Shown piece by piece: positions 49,905-58,520 of a DNA stretch of 64,000 nucleotides. The notes beneath the pieces are model-generated. The model saw only the letters and a list, made by a program, of their open reading frames with translations. It ran no database searches and was not told the origin of the DNA. The DNA comes from Paenibacillus ehimensis NBRC 15659 (GTDB lineage: Bacteria; Bacillota; Bacilli; Paenibacillales; NBRC-103111). Location: positions 1-64,000 of the forward strand of contig NZ_BILX01000032.1 of assembly GCF_004000785.1 (NCBI RefSeq), in the 5' to 3' direction. Both the position numbers and the translations under genes were made by a program. Each line of letters begins with the position of its first letter. Within the stretch, counting starts at the first letter, position 1.

Positions 49905-52415
49905 GTGCAGAAAAGAACACTCTTTGCAGGCATGCTGGCATTGACGCTCCTGACCTCCGTCTCCCCGGCTCCGTTAACCGTAGCGTCGGAAACGGGGCAG
50001 GCCATCGCGCTGACGCTCAACGGACAGCCCGTCAGCTTGTCCGTGCAGCCCCGATTGATCGGAAACACGCTGATGGTGCCGCTCCGCGAGCTGTCGGACG
50101 CGCTCGGGGTGAAGGTGCAGTGGGACGAAGCCGAACGCTCGGCCACGGCAACCAAAGCGGAGCGCTCGATCAAGCTCCGGCTGGACAGCAAGGAAGCTAC
50201 CCGCGGAAGCGAAGCCGTCGCGTTGGACGAAGCGCCGGCGCTTGATAACGGAAATATTTTGGTACCGCTGCGCTTTTTCAGCGAGTCGTTCGATTTTAAC
50301 GTTTATTGGGACGGTGCGAACAAGCGCGTAACGATTGTGGATGCGGACAAAAGCTTGCCGACCGTCGGTTCCCGGGAACGGATGGAAGCGCTGCTTAAGG
50401 AATCCGCCGCCGCTCACGGCAGCGGAAGCAGCATGATGTTACGGGGTGACAATGCGATCGCGGTCACCGAGAAATCGACGGCTGCCGCACCGCAAGCCGC
50501 CGGCAGTGCCGCCAAGCAGGCTGCCGACGCGGCGCCCGCCTACTCCGGCACGAACGTACAGGTGCAGGGCGTCGATGAAGCGGATGTCATCAAGACGGAC
50601 GGCACCTACATCTATCAGGTGAATCGCGACCGCGTCCTCGTGACCAAAGCCTCCCCGGCCGAGAACATGAGCGTCGTCAGCACCGTCTACTGGGCGGACC
50701 CGAACTTTTATCCGCAGGAGCTGTACGTCGATGACAACTACCTCGTCGTTGTCGGCCATACGTCCTATCCGACGTACGAGAAGCCGGGACCGATTCCTTA
50801 CGACGCCAGCCCTGCGGCTCCCGCGGATCCGGCCACATCGGCGGGCAGTCCGGCGGTAAACGTCTCTCCGCCTCAGGACGACGTCAAGGTTGTCCCGGTA
50901 CCTGAGCCGGGGATCGGCAAGGCCAAGAAGATGGTCGTATGGCCCGGACGCCCGACTCGTTCGACGACAAAGACGATCGTTTACGAGCTCGGCGACCGGA
51001 CCCAGCTGAAGCAAGTGCGCGAGGCGGAGCTGGAAGGGCATTACGTCTCTTCGCGCAAAGTCGGAGACTCGCTGTACGTAGTTACGAACAAATCGATGAA
51101 TTATTTTTGGATCATGCGCCAAGAGGCGGACTTCGGCGCGAAGCAAGCGAACGAATCGCTGCCCGCCTACCGGGACTCCGCTGCCGGAGACCAATTTATT
51201 ACGATCGGCTACGAAGACATCCGGTACTTCCCGAAAGCCGTCGAACCGAACTATTTGCTGATCGGCGGTCTTAAGCTCAGCAAGCCTGATCAAAAAATGC
51301 AGGTGACGAGCTACCTCGGCTCCGGTCAAAACGTCTACGCTTCTCCCGACAACCTGTATGTCACCGTGAGCGAGTACGAGCCTGCGAAAGAGAATGAGCA
51401 GACGGACGGCAAGACCAACGTCATGCCCGCGCCGCTTCATATGACGAGCGCCATTTATAAATTCGGCATGGACAACGGAACGGTACGCTATGTCGGACGC
51501 GGCAAGGTGCCGGGACATGCGCTGAACCAGTTTTCGATGGATGAGCACAACGGCTATTTCCGCATCGCCACCACAAGCGGCGACATGTGGCGGAACGACG
51601 AGCATACGTCGAAAAATAACGTGTATGTGCTGGACGAAGCGCTGAGCGTCATCGGCAAGCTCGAAGGGCTGGCCCCGGGCGAGCGCATTTATTCCGTACG
51701 CTACGCCGGGAACCGCGCCTATATGGTGACGTTCAAAAATACCGATCCGCTGTTCGTCCTGGATCTGAGCAACCCTCAAGCGCCTGCCATGCTCGGCAAG
51801 CTGAAAATTCCGGGCTACAGCGACTACCTGCATCCGTACGACGAGAACCATCTGATCGGCTTCGGCAAGGAAGCTGTGGAGGTGGCGAACAAGAAAGGCG
51901 AGGGCTCGGACACGGTCGCTTTCTATCAAGGCATGAAGCTTGCCTTGTTCGATGTATCCGATGTGGCGAATCCGAAGGAGCTGTTCAAGGAAACGATCGG
52001 CAACCGGGGAACCGAATCGCCGCTGCTGCACAATCATAAAGCGCTGCTGTTTTCCAAGGAGAAGCAGCTGCTGGCCTTCCCGGTCACCGTGGCGGAATTG
52101 AAAGATAAGTCCGGCGCCAACACGCCGGAAAACGCATCGAAATACGGGGATTTCACCTTCCAGGGCGCCTACGTTTACGGATTGGATCTGCAAAAAGGCT
52201 TCCAGCTTCGCGGCAGGATCACGCACTTGACGGCAGACGATCTGAACAAAGCGGGCCAGCACTGGTACGGCAGCGAACGCAATATCGAGCGTCTGCTGTA
52301 TATCGGCGATACGCTGTATTCGTCCTCGCCCGACATGCTGAAAGCGAACGATTTGAACACGCTGCGCGAAGTCGGCTCGCTGCAGCTTCCGGCCTGGAAG
52401 CCGCGCAATCCGTAA
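49905..52415 (+). CDS. Secreted copper-amine-oxidase-N-domain / beta-propeller protein
   Basis: An 836-residue exported protein. The signal peptide is followed by a Cu_amine_oxidN1-type domain (about 35-150, with IGNTLMVPLRELSDALGVKVQWDEAERSAT and a second repeat NILVPLRFFSES), an Ala-rich linker (about 185-215), and a long Beta_propel domain (about 220-836; VQGVDEADVIKTDGTYIY is its hallmark start). A Pro-rich insertion lies at about 290-340. The GTG at 49905 has AGGAGG upstream. Function unknown; the first domain is named after an enzyme but is common in Firmicute surface proteins and is non-catalytic. Confidence 0.88.
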   Translation: MQKRTLFAGMLALTLLTSVSPAPLTVASETGQAIALTLNGQPVSLSVQPRLIGNTLMVPLRELSDALGVKVQWDEAERSATATKAERSIKLRLDSKEATRGSEAVALDEAPALDNGNILVPLRFFSESFDFNVYWDGANKRVTIVDADKSLPTVGSRERMEALLKESAAAHGSGSSMMLRGDNAIAVTEKSTAAAPQAAGSAAKQAADAAPAYSGTNVQVQGVDEADVIKTDGTYIYQVNRDRVLVTKASPAENMSVVSTVYWADPNFYPQELYVDDNYLVVVGHTSYPTYEKPGPIPYDASPAAPADPATSAGSPAVNVSPPQDDVKVVPVPEPGIGKAKKMVVWPGRPTRSTTKTIVYELGDRTQLKQVREAELEGHYVSSRKVGDSLYVVTNKSMNYFWIMRQEADFGAKQANESLPAYRDSAAGDQFITIGYEDIRYFPKAVEPNYLLIGGLKLSKPDQKMQVTSYLGSGQNVYASPDNLYVTVSEYEPAKENEQTDGKTNVMPAPLHMTSAIYKFGMDNGTVRYVGRGKVPGHALNQFSMDEHNGYFRIATTSGDMWRNDEHTSKNNVYVLDEALSVIGKLEGLAPGERIYSVRYAGNRAYMVTFKNTDPLFVLDLSNPQAPAMLGKLKIPGYSDYLHPYDENHLIGFGKEAVEVANKKGEGSDTVAFYQGMKLALFDVSDVANPKELFKETIGNRGTESPLLHNHKALLFSKEKQLLAFPVTVAELKDKSGANTPENASKYGDFTFQGAYVYGLDLQKGFQLRGRITHLTADDLNKAGQHWYGSERNIERLLYIGDTLYSSSPDMLKANDLNTLREVGSLQLPAWKPRNP

Positions 52416-52488
52416 TGGTTGGCTTTTTGTCCTCCATGGGGTACAATGTCCGAAGTGACATTTATCCGCTTGGAGGACTGCTTAAGCC

Positions 52489-52593
52489 ATGGTAGCTACC
52501 GTTATCGTTATCAGCATTATCGTCGCTTTGCTTATCTCGGGCATCACCATGTATGTAACGAAGCTCGCTTATTCCCGCAAGGAAGAGGATTAA
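52489..52593 (+). CDS. Small single-helix membrane peptide (34 aa)
   Basis: MVATVIVISIIVALLISGIT then a short polar tail (MYVTKLAYSRKEED). One helix (about 4-22) with a positive cytoplasmic end. GGAGG is 12 nt upstream. I do not recognise a family. Confidence 0.5.
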   Translation: MVATVIVISIIVALLISGITMYVTKLAYSRKEED

Positions 52594-52600
52594 ACCGCTG

Positions 52601-53437
52601 TTACAGCCACAGCGAAAGTACGACAGTGACGGCGCCGCCAAACGCCGAGCTTAAAGCGTTAACCGTGTCGTTGGTCATGAACGCCGCGCCCCGGATTCGA
52701 ACCGCCGCTGCCTCGCAGTGGCGGTTTTTTTCGATTTCTTTGCCGCAGACGCGACAGCGGTACATGACCTGACACACCGCCCCGAGCCACGAGTCGGCCA
52801 GCGACCCGGCGAGGCCCCCAACCAGCCCAAGGACGCAAAGGCCGGCTGCCGACCGGACGGAAGCCTCCCACGCAAGGGAGCCCCCTGCCTGCTCCGGCTG
52901 CAGCGCCGCCAGTGCCCATGCGACGGCTCCGATAAACAAGCCTCCAGCCGCGGATGCGGCAAGTCCGAGCGGCGATACGCCGCCGGAAGTGCCGGACGGC
53001 ACCGGACGGCCGGTGACGATCGAGCGCGGGGCCGTACGGCTGAGACCGCCGATCTCCGTCGCCCAAGTATCCGCAGTCACCGTGGCCATCACGCCGATGT
53101 AGGCGGCCCACCAGGCCGGATGCGGTACGAATGCGTCGACCAGACAAAGAGCGAGCCCAAGGCCGCCGTTGGCAAGCACCTGGCCGGCATCCCGCCGTCC
53201 GGATTTGGCGTAGCCGCTCTCGGCGGCTGCCTTTTTTTTGCTCTTCCACTTCGATAACAACGAGGACGAGATAAAAAAAGCGATCAGCGTCCCGAACCAA
53301 GCCAAGCTTCCTGCCGCATACATCAGCGTTCCGAGCAGGACTGCGGCAGCGGCCCCCGATCCGGACAGCGACCGTTTTCGGTACGCCGCTCCGGCTATCA
53401 GAACGCTTCCTGCCAATCCGATAATCCAATGCTGCAC
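52601..53437 (-). CDS. DUF92 family membrane protein
   Basis: A 278-residue protein with about six to seven helices, matching the DUF92 family (relatives VTE6-like phytyl-phosphate kinases in plants; otherwise unknown). Typical blocks are KWKSKKKAAAESGYAKSGRRDAGQVLANGG and TADTWATEIGGLSRTAPRSIVTGRPVPSGTSGGVS. The start is GTG at 53437 with GGAGG 10 nt upstream. Phosphorylation of an isoprenoid alcohol is a possibility. Confidence 0.85.
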   Translation of the reverse strand: MQHWIIGLAGSVLIAGAAYRKRSLSGSGAAAAVLLGTLMYAAGSLAWFGTLIAFFISSSLLSKWKSKKKAAAESGYAKSGRRDAGQVLANGGLGLALCLVDAFVPHPAWWAAYIGVMATVTADTWATEIGGLSRTAPRSIVTGRPVPSGTSGGVSPLGLAASAAGGLFIGAVAWALAALQPEQAGGSLAWEASVRSAAGLCVLGLVGGLAGSLADSWLGAVCQVMYRCRVCGKEIEKNRHCEAAAVRIRGAAFMTNDTVNALSSAFGGAVTVVLSLWL

Positions 53438-53574
53438 TTCATCCGAACCTCCTTCCAAACCCCATAATACGATCGTAAAAATTGCATTTTCGACAGTCCT
53501 ATGTTTACAGACCTATTGCCATTATAATATGATTTGACTTGAGATGGAAAAAAGGTACCGGGGAGAGGAAAGCG

Positions 53575-54765
53575 TTGTACGAGGCGCAAAATAGAGAAGG
53601 CAGACGGATCAAGGAAGACCTCGAACCGCAGGAAATGCTCCGGGTGATCTTTGATTACGCCGCCAAAATCTGCAACGAGCGCAAGCTGGACCGCCTGCTG
53701 ACGCTGATGGCGGACATGGGACGGGAGATGGTTGTCTCCGACCGCTGTACGGTCTGGCTTCTGGATCGCGACAAGGACGAGCTGTACTCCACCGTCGCCC
53801 ATGGGGTGCCCTCGCTTCGGATGTCCGTCCATTCAGGCTTGGCCGGCTTGGCGGTCCGGAAGGGCCGTCCGATTTTTATCGACGACGCTTATGCGAACGA
53901 AGAGTTTGCGGATGTGCTGCGAAGCGGCGCCATCGCCATGGACCGCAAAACCGGCTATCGCACGAAAGCGCTGATGGTCGTCCCGTTCCGCAATAACGAA
54001 GGCGAGATCACGGGAGCTTTCCAAGCCGTGAACAAGCTGACGAAATGCGGGCAATTTTCGCAGAACGATTTGGAATATTTGACGCTGGCCGCTTCCTATG
54101 CGGGAAAATCGCTGGAATCGGCCCTGCTTTCCCACGAAATTGAGGAAACGCAGAAGGAAATTATTTTTACGATGGGAGAAATCGGCGAGAACCGCTCCAA
54201 GGAAACGGGTAATCACGTCAAGCGAGTTGCCGAATATTCGTACATCCTTGCACGCGGGCTCGGGATGAGCGAAGAGGAAGCCGAGCTGCTGAAGACCGCC
54301 TCACCGATGCATGACATTGGGAAAGTCGCCGTCCCCGATGCTATCCTCAAAAAGCCCGGGAAGCTGACGGCCGATGAATTCGAGATCATGAAATCGCATA
54401 CGACGACCGGCTACAGCCTGCTGAAAAACTCAAAGCGCCGCATCCTGAAAGCGGCTGCAATCGTCGCTCATGAGCATCACGAGAAATGGGACGGCACCGG
54501 CTATCCGCGCGGTCTTCGCGGGGAACAAATCCACATCTACGGACGCATTACGGCGATCGCCGACGTCTTCGATGCGCTCGGCAGCGAACGTATTTACAAG
54601 AAGGCTTGGGAGCTGGATCGGATTTTGAAGCTGCTGGAGGAGGAGCGCGGCGCTCATTTCGACCCGCAGATCGTTGATGTGTTCATGCAACTACTGCCCA
54701 AGCTTTTGGAAGTCCGGGACCGTTATACCGATGGGGCTCTGTCCGCCCCGGCCTCTGAGGCGTGA
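53575..54765 (+). CDS. GAF-HD-GYP protein (cyclic-di-GMP phosphodiesterase type)
   Basis: A 396-residue soluble protein: GAF domain (about 25-175), a helical connector, and an HD-GYP domain (about 190-385). The metal-binding HDIGK has HD at 246-247 and the GYP motif GTGYPRG at 307-313 is intact, so it should be an active phosphodiesterase degrading cyclic di-GMP. I chose TTG at 53575 with GGGAGAGG upstream; a TTG at 53539 has none. It complements the GGDEF gene at 48402. Confidence 0.9.
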   Translation: MYEAQNREGRRIKEDLEPQEMLRVIFDYAAKICNERKLDRLLTLMADMGREMVVSDRCTVWLLDRDKDELYSTVAHGVPSLRMSVHSGLAGLAVRKGRPIFIDDAYANEEFADVLRSGAIAMDRKTGYRTKALMVVPFRNNEGEITGAFQAVNKLTKCGQFSQNDLEYLTLAASYAGKSLESALLSHEIEETQKEIIFTMGEIGENRSKETGNHVKRVAEYSYILARGLGMSEEEAELLKTASPMHDIGKVAVPDAILKKPGKLTADEFEIMKSHTTTGYSLLKNSKRRILKAAAIVAHEHHEKWDGTGYPRGLRGEQIHIYGRITAIADVFDALGSERIYKKAWELDRILKLLEEERGAHFDPQIVDVFMQLLPKLLEVRDRYTDGALSAPASEA

Positions 54766-54812
54766 TCGTCCGGAAGCCGGTCGCGGCAGAGCCTTATCCG
54801 ATCCGGGAACCG

Positions 54813-55445
54813 CTACTGCCCGATCCTGGCTGTAAAAGCGCCGAAAGCCTGCTCTCCCCAGAACAGCTCAAAGCGGTCTCCGTCGTTCACCGCCCCAACG
54901 CCCGCAGGCGTGCCCGTATAAATGATATCCCCTTCGCCCAAGCCGTAATGTGCGGCGATATAATCCACAATTACCTGCAAATCAAAAATCATGTCGTTCA
55001 GGTTCCCCCGCTGTACTTCCAGACTGTTCCGGTGCAAAGCGTATTCAACCTGCTTGACTTGCTTGAAGCCAGGGAACGGACGGAACCCGGTCAGGGCGGC
55101 CGAGCCTTTAAACCCTTTGGCCGGAAGCCAGGGATGGCCTTTCTTTTTCAAGACCGATTGCACGTCCCGCAGGGTAAAATCGATGCCGAGCGCCAGCTTG
55201 TCCACCAACTCGTCCACGGTGATGCCGTTCTTATACGATTGCCCGATGCGGAGCACGAGCTCGGCTTCGTAGTGCACCTCGCCCCGTCCGCCGGGCAGCT
55301 CGATTTCGCCGCCGTCAATCGCCGTAAGCGCGTGCGTCGGCTTCGTAAAAATCATCGGCTTCTCCGGAATGTCATTGCCGAGCTCCGCCGCGTGCAGCCC
55401 GTAATTGCGTCCAACACAATAAATATTGCGAATCGATTCGTTCAT
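54813..55445 (-). CDS. Fumarylacetoacetate hydrolase (FAH) family protein
   Basis: A 210-residue FAH-fold protein. Metal ligands Glu60 and Glu62 lie in HYEAELVLRIG, the third acidic ligand in GIDFTLRD, and the family closing motif is YTGTPAGVG. Members hydrolyse or decarboxylate acylpyruvates and oxaloacetate. It is short and single-domain, like YcgM or FAHD1. Genes around it do not form a catabolic operon. Confidence 0.9.
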   Translation of the reverse strand: MNESIRNIYCVGRNYGLHAAELGNDIPEKPMIFTKPTHALTAIDGGEIELPGGRGEVHYEAELVLRIGQSYKNGITVDELVDKLALGIDFTLRDVQSVLKKKGHPWLPAKGFKGSAALTGFRPFPGFKQVKQVEYALHRNSLEVQRGNLNDMIFDLQVIVDYIAAHYGLGEGDIIYTGTPAGVGAVNDGDRFELFWGEQAFGAFTARIGQ

Positions 55446-55558
55446 GTTCGGATCGTTCCTTTGCCGTTAAATTATGACTCCGCCTTCATTATAAGTCCGG
55501 CTTGGGGGAATCTCAACGCTTGCGCACGTATCAAACGATAGAGACAGCCAGGTGCGTT

Positions 55559-56477
55559 TTATGGATCCGATCCATGATCCAAGAAATGTTCCAGAAGTTG
55601 AAGCACTTGCTCATAGCCCAGCACCGGCAGGAAATGGTCACTTTTTGGCACGATCGCGAGAGCCCCATTTGGGAGCTTTTTATAAGTTTCAACGAGGTGA
55701 ATCAGATCAACCGTATCTTGATCGCCAGCCATGATCATGAATGGAGCCTGAATACCGCGAAGCTGATCGTCCGAAAGACCTTTGTAAGCTAGCCCCATCT
55801 GACGGACCTTTGAAACTACAGCCGGCCAGCGCTCAGGCTTCGGCGACAGTTTATCGTAAGCATCCTTGAGTACCGGGGGTGCGAAGTCATCCGGTATCGC
55901 CGTGAACCCTTTGTAACCCTCCTCCGTAAAAGCCGTTTGGATCGGGCCGAAGAAGGAGCCGGTGACTGCTACCTTATTCACGACCTCGGGGTGACGAATT
56001 GCAACTTGCGTTGCTATGTTGCCGCCCATACTCCAGCCAAAGAAATCCGCTTTTGCCGCCCCTAGCTGCTGAAGCAGTTCCGCAGTATCGTCAGCCATCT
56101 GCTCATAGCTCAGCGGACGGTCAATGTCGGCCGTACGGCCGTGGCCTTGCTGCTCAATCGCAATGACCGGACGATGCCTGACAAGCTCAGGAAGCAGCTT
56201 TCCAAACGAGCTTTCCGTATCCATAAAACTGCCGTGAAGGAGGACAAGCGGTGTTCCGCAATGTTTTCCGCCGTGTATTTCGTAGTACATCCTTAGCCCG
56301 TTTACTTCGGCATAGCCGCTCTGCTCTACGGCTTTACCGGCTATTTTCTGAGGACTCCGAGGCGTTGATTCGGCCTGGAAACATCGATTCGAGAGAAATA
56401 ATCACAAAAGTAATCATAAATGTGAACCATAGCTTATTTACATTTAAACGCAAGTAATCATGGTTAACATGGTTCAT
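55559..56477 (-). pseudogene. Alpha/beta hydrolase, apparently frameshifted near its N-terminus
   Basis: The intact frame from ATG 56290 gives 243 residues with LVLLHGSF (oxyanion region), nucleophile elbow GWSMGG (Ser87) and a C-terminal Asp/His pair (GDQDTVD, KSDHF). In-frame sequence upstream to 56401 encodes VEQSGYAEVNGLR, typical of this family's N-terminus, but has no start codon. In a different frame, an ATG at 56477 with GGAG upstream encodes a signal-peptide-like segment (KLWFTFMITFVIISL...GRINASE) and stops at 56334. One frameshift would join the two into a secreted hydrolase. The true product is thus probably secreted, and either the gene is broken or a base is miscalled. The ATG at 56290 has no ribosome binding site. 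Confidence 0.7.
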
Positions 56478-56632
56478 GGGAAATCTCCATCCATTTTTTG
56501 ATATTGGAATTTTTAGGTTCATATGATATAGTAACTCTCCAGTAACAGACCTCTTGGATTCTCAAGCCGCACTGCATTCCCCAATGACGTTGCGGCCTGA
56601 TTTTCCGGGGGTTCTTTTTTATATGCAGGATC

Positions 56633-57148
56633 TTATGACTCCTTGGACCGGTACATCGCTCCGATGTTTTCGGCAAGCTTGTCGAGCGACTGGTTCATCC
56701 CCATGATGGCATATTTCAGCATCTCGCCGGGCGTCCATCCATACTCCGTAATCTTAAGCTCCGTCTGTTCCCCCCTGGCAAAAAACTCGATCACCATATC
56801 GACATTGGCCGGGAAATCCGCAGGAAGGCCGATTTGAGCCGGATCGATATAGTTGCCCTCTTGATCGGCCATGTACTGGCTGAATTCAAGCCGCTCCAGC
56901 GGAACGATCTTTTTGTAGACACCAGCCGAGAATGATTCTTGACCGCCGTGAGAATCAGGGGCACGCATGCTAAACAAATACTTTCCTCCTTCGCGAAAAT
57001 CGATTTCGCACCGTGGCGAAGTGTAATGCTCCGGACCCCACCATTGCATAACCAGGGACGGATCCGTCCAAGCCTTCCATACCACCTCTACCGGAAAATC
57101 GAAAACGCGAGTGATAACAACTTCTTGCATATTAGGATTTGGGTTCAT
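56633..57148 (-). CDS. SRPBCC/AHSA1 domain protein
   Basis: A 171-residue START-like fold protein (SRPBCC, AHSA1 family): MQEVVITRVFDFPVEVVWKAWTDPSLVMQWWGPEHYTSP is the typical opening. Such proteins bind hydrophobic ligands and in Firmicutes are often paired with an ArsR regulator, as here. The ATG at 57148 lies 7 nt from GGAG. It overlaps the ArsR gene by 17 bp. Confidence 0.9.
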   Translation of the reverse strand: MNPNPNMQEVVITRVFDFPVEVVWKAWTDPSLVMQWWGPEHYTSPRCEIDFREGGKYLFSMRAPDSHGGQESFSAGVYKKIVPLERLEFSQYMADQEGNYIDPAQIGLPADFPANVDMVIEFFARGEQTELKITEYGWTPGEMLKYAIMGMNQSLDKLAENIGAMYRSKES

Positions 57149-57497
57149 CGTCATGCTCCTTTGGCTCTTGATTTTGTTTCATCTTCTCCATCTCGGCTCT
57201 CAAGACGGCATCCATGGCGTTCAAGCGCCTGCTCCACTTGAGTCTTACTTGTCTGGACCATTCCTCAAATTCGGTCATCGTCCGCGTGTTCAACCGATAG
57301 ATACGCTGCTGCGCTTTTTTCTCCACACTGATCACATTGGCCTCTAGAAGAATTTTCAAATGCTGAGAGATCGCTTGAGGACTAACGGAGAATTGCTTGT
57401 GAATTTCAGAAGCCGGACATCTGTCATTCTCGGCAAGCATCTCCACGATTTTGCGACGTGTAGGATCAGCTAGCGCTGAAAAGATATCCACCGGCAT
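57132..57497 (-). CDS. ArsR family transcriptional regulator
   Basis: A 121-residue winged-helix regulator (MPVDIFSALADPTRRKIVEMLAENDRCPASEIHKQFSVSPQAISQHLKILLEANVI). No metal-binding cysteine pair is visible in the recognition helix, so it is a non-metal type, often found with SRPBCC genes. It probably autoregulates this two-gene operon. Confidence 0.92.
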   Translation of the reverse strand: MPVDIFSALADPTRRKIVEMLAENDRCPASEIHKQFSVSPQAISQHLKILLEANVISVEKKAQQRIYRLNTRTMTEFEEWSRQVRLKWSRRLNAMDAVLRAEMEKMKQNQEPKEHDDEPKS

Positions 57498-57702
57498 ACA
57501 ATTGGCTCACCTTCCTTTCCAAGCGATATTTGAGGATTGCCACATCTTGTATGACCACCCTGCCACTTCATAAAATGATTTGGTTTATAAAGTAAATGCT
57601 TTAATACTTATTTTTACGACTTTCTCGCAGGCCATACGCCTGGCGAGTTAAAACTTGTCCGGGCGCATACAGCGTGGCAAAATAATTTTCATCTGCTGTA
57701 GA

Positions 57703-57753
57703 AAAAAACGCCCGCCTCCCCCGTCGACAACCGTCGAAAGGAAAGCGGACGTT
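57703..57753 (-). terminator. Terminator of the TVP38 gene
   Basis: On the minus strand, AACGTCCGC / GCGGGCGTT with GU wobble and a T-run at 57703-57708; it overlaps the stop codon of the gene. The 205-bp stretch between it and the ArsR gene (57498-57702) shows nothing I can name. Confidence 0.65.
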
Positions 57754-58342
57754 ATTTGAAATATTTGGCTTCCACTTTTTTGCCAAGCAGCCACATGATG
57801 ACGAACACGGCGACGATCAGTGCGATTTTCCAAGGCTGCCGCAGAAGATTCGCCAGATCGTGGCCCGCGAACGACACCAGAAAAATCATCACGCCTTTGC
57901 CGAGCAGGGTCGCGACGATAAACGTATGCAGCGGTACCTTGGACAGTCCCGCGACGATATTCACTACCGAAGACGGTGTAAAAGGAAAGCAAGCGAGCAG
58001 AAAAATCGGGGTGAAGCCATGCGTTTCAAGCCAATGTATGAATTTCCGGGACCGGGGATACTTCCGTTCCACCCAGCCGCGAAACCGCGCCCCGAATTTG
58101 CGAAAAATCAAAAATACGCAGAGCGCCCCGGCGACAACGCCGATCCACGACAGCAGGAAGCCTTCGCCAAGTCCATATGCATTCACGTTTGCAATCAGAA
58201 TCGCCACTAACGGCAAAGCGGGAACGAAGGCTTCGATCATCGGAGCGATAATACCGGGCAGCGGTCCCAACGCCTCGTACTGCTTCAGCCAGTGCTCAAT
58301 GTCCTGCCAGCTTAAACGGGAGATTGTTTCCTTCCAGCTCAT
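57752..58342 (-). CDS. TVP38/TMEM64 (SNARE-associated, DedA-like) membrane protein
   Basis: A 196-residue membrane protein with about five to six helices and the VTT/DedA domain: FPFTPSSVVNIVAGLSKVPLHTF is the conserved re-entrant segment. Family members are flippases for lipids such as undecaprenyl phosphate or phosphatidylethanolamine in some species, but which lipid this one moves is unknown. Monocistronic. Confidence 0.88.
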   Translation of the reverse strand: MSWKETISRLSWQDIEHWLKQYEALGPLPGIIAPMIEAFVPALPLVAILIANVNAYGLGEGFLLSWIGVVAGALCVFLIFRKFGARFRGWVERKYPRSRKFIHWLETHGFTPIFLLACFPFTPSSVVNIVAGLSKVPLHTFIVATLLGKGVMIFLVSFAGHDLANLLRQPWKIALIVAVFVIMWLLGKKVEAKYFK

Positions 58343-58442
58343 TCGCGTCGTTTCACCTCTATACTTTCACTATACTATCCTGTGAAACCGATCGCAACTT
58401 GCCGGCCCGGCCGCTCCCGACAGAGAGCCCGGTTGACTTCCA

Positions 58443-58489
58443 AAAATCCAAACGGCCGCCCCAATTCCATGGGGAAGCCGTTTGGATTC
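58443..58489 (-). terminator. Terminator of the CapA-like gene
   Basis: On the minus strand, ATCCAAACGG / CCGTTTGGATTTTT with an inner CCCCAT/ATTGGGG stem. Confidence 0.8.
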
Positions 58490-58520
58490 ATGATCTCATT
58501 ATGAATTTCCATGAACTTGA

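Noticed and set aside
50439-52262. Long open frame (over 600 codons) antisense to the beta-propeller gene
   Set aside because: It lies wholly opposite a gene with clear domains and a strong start. Long antisense frames are expected in GC-rich DNA.
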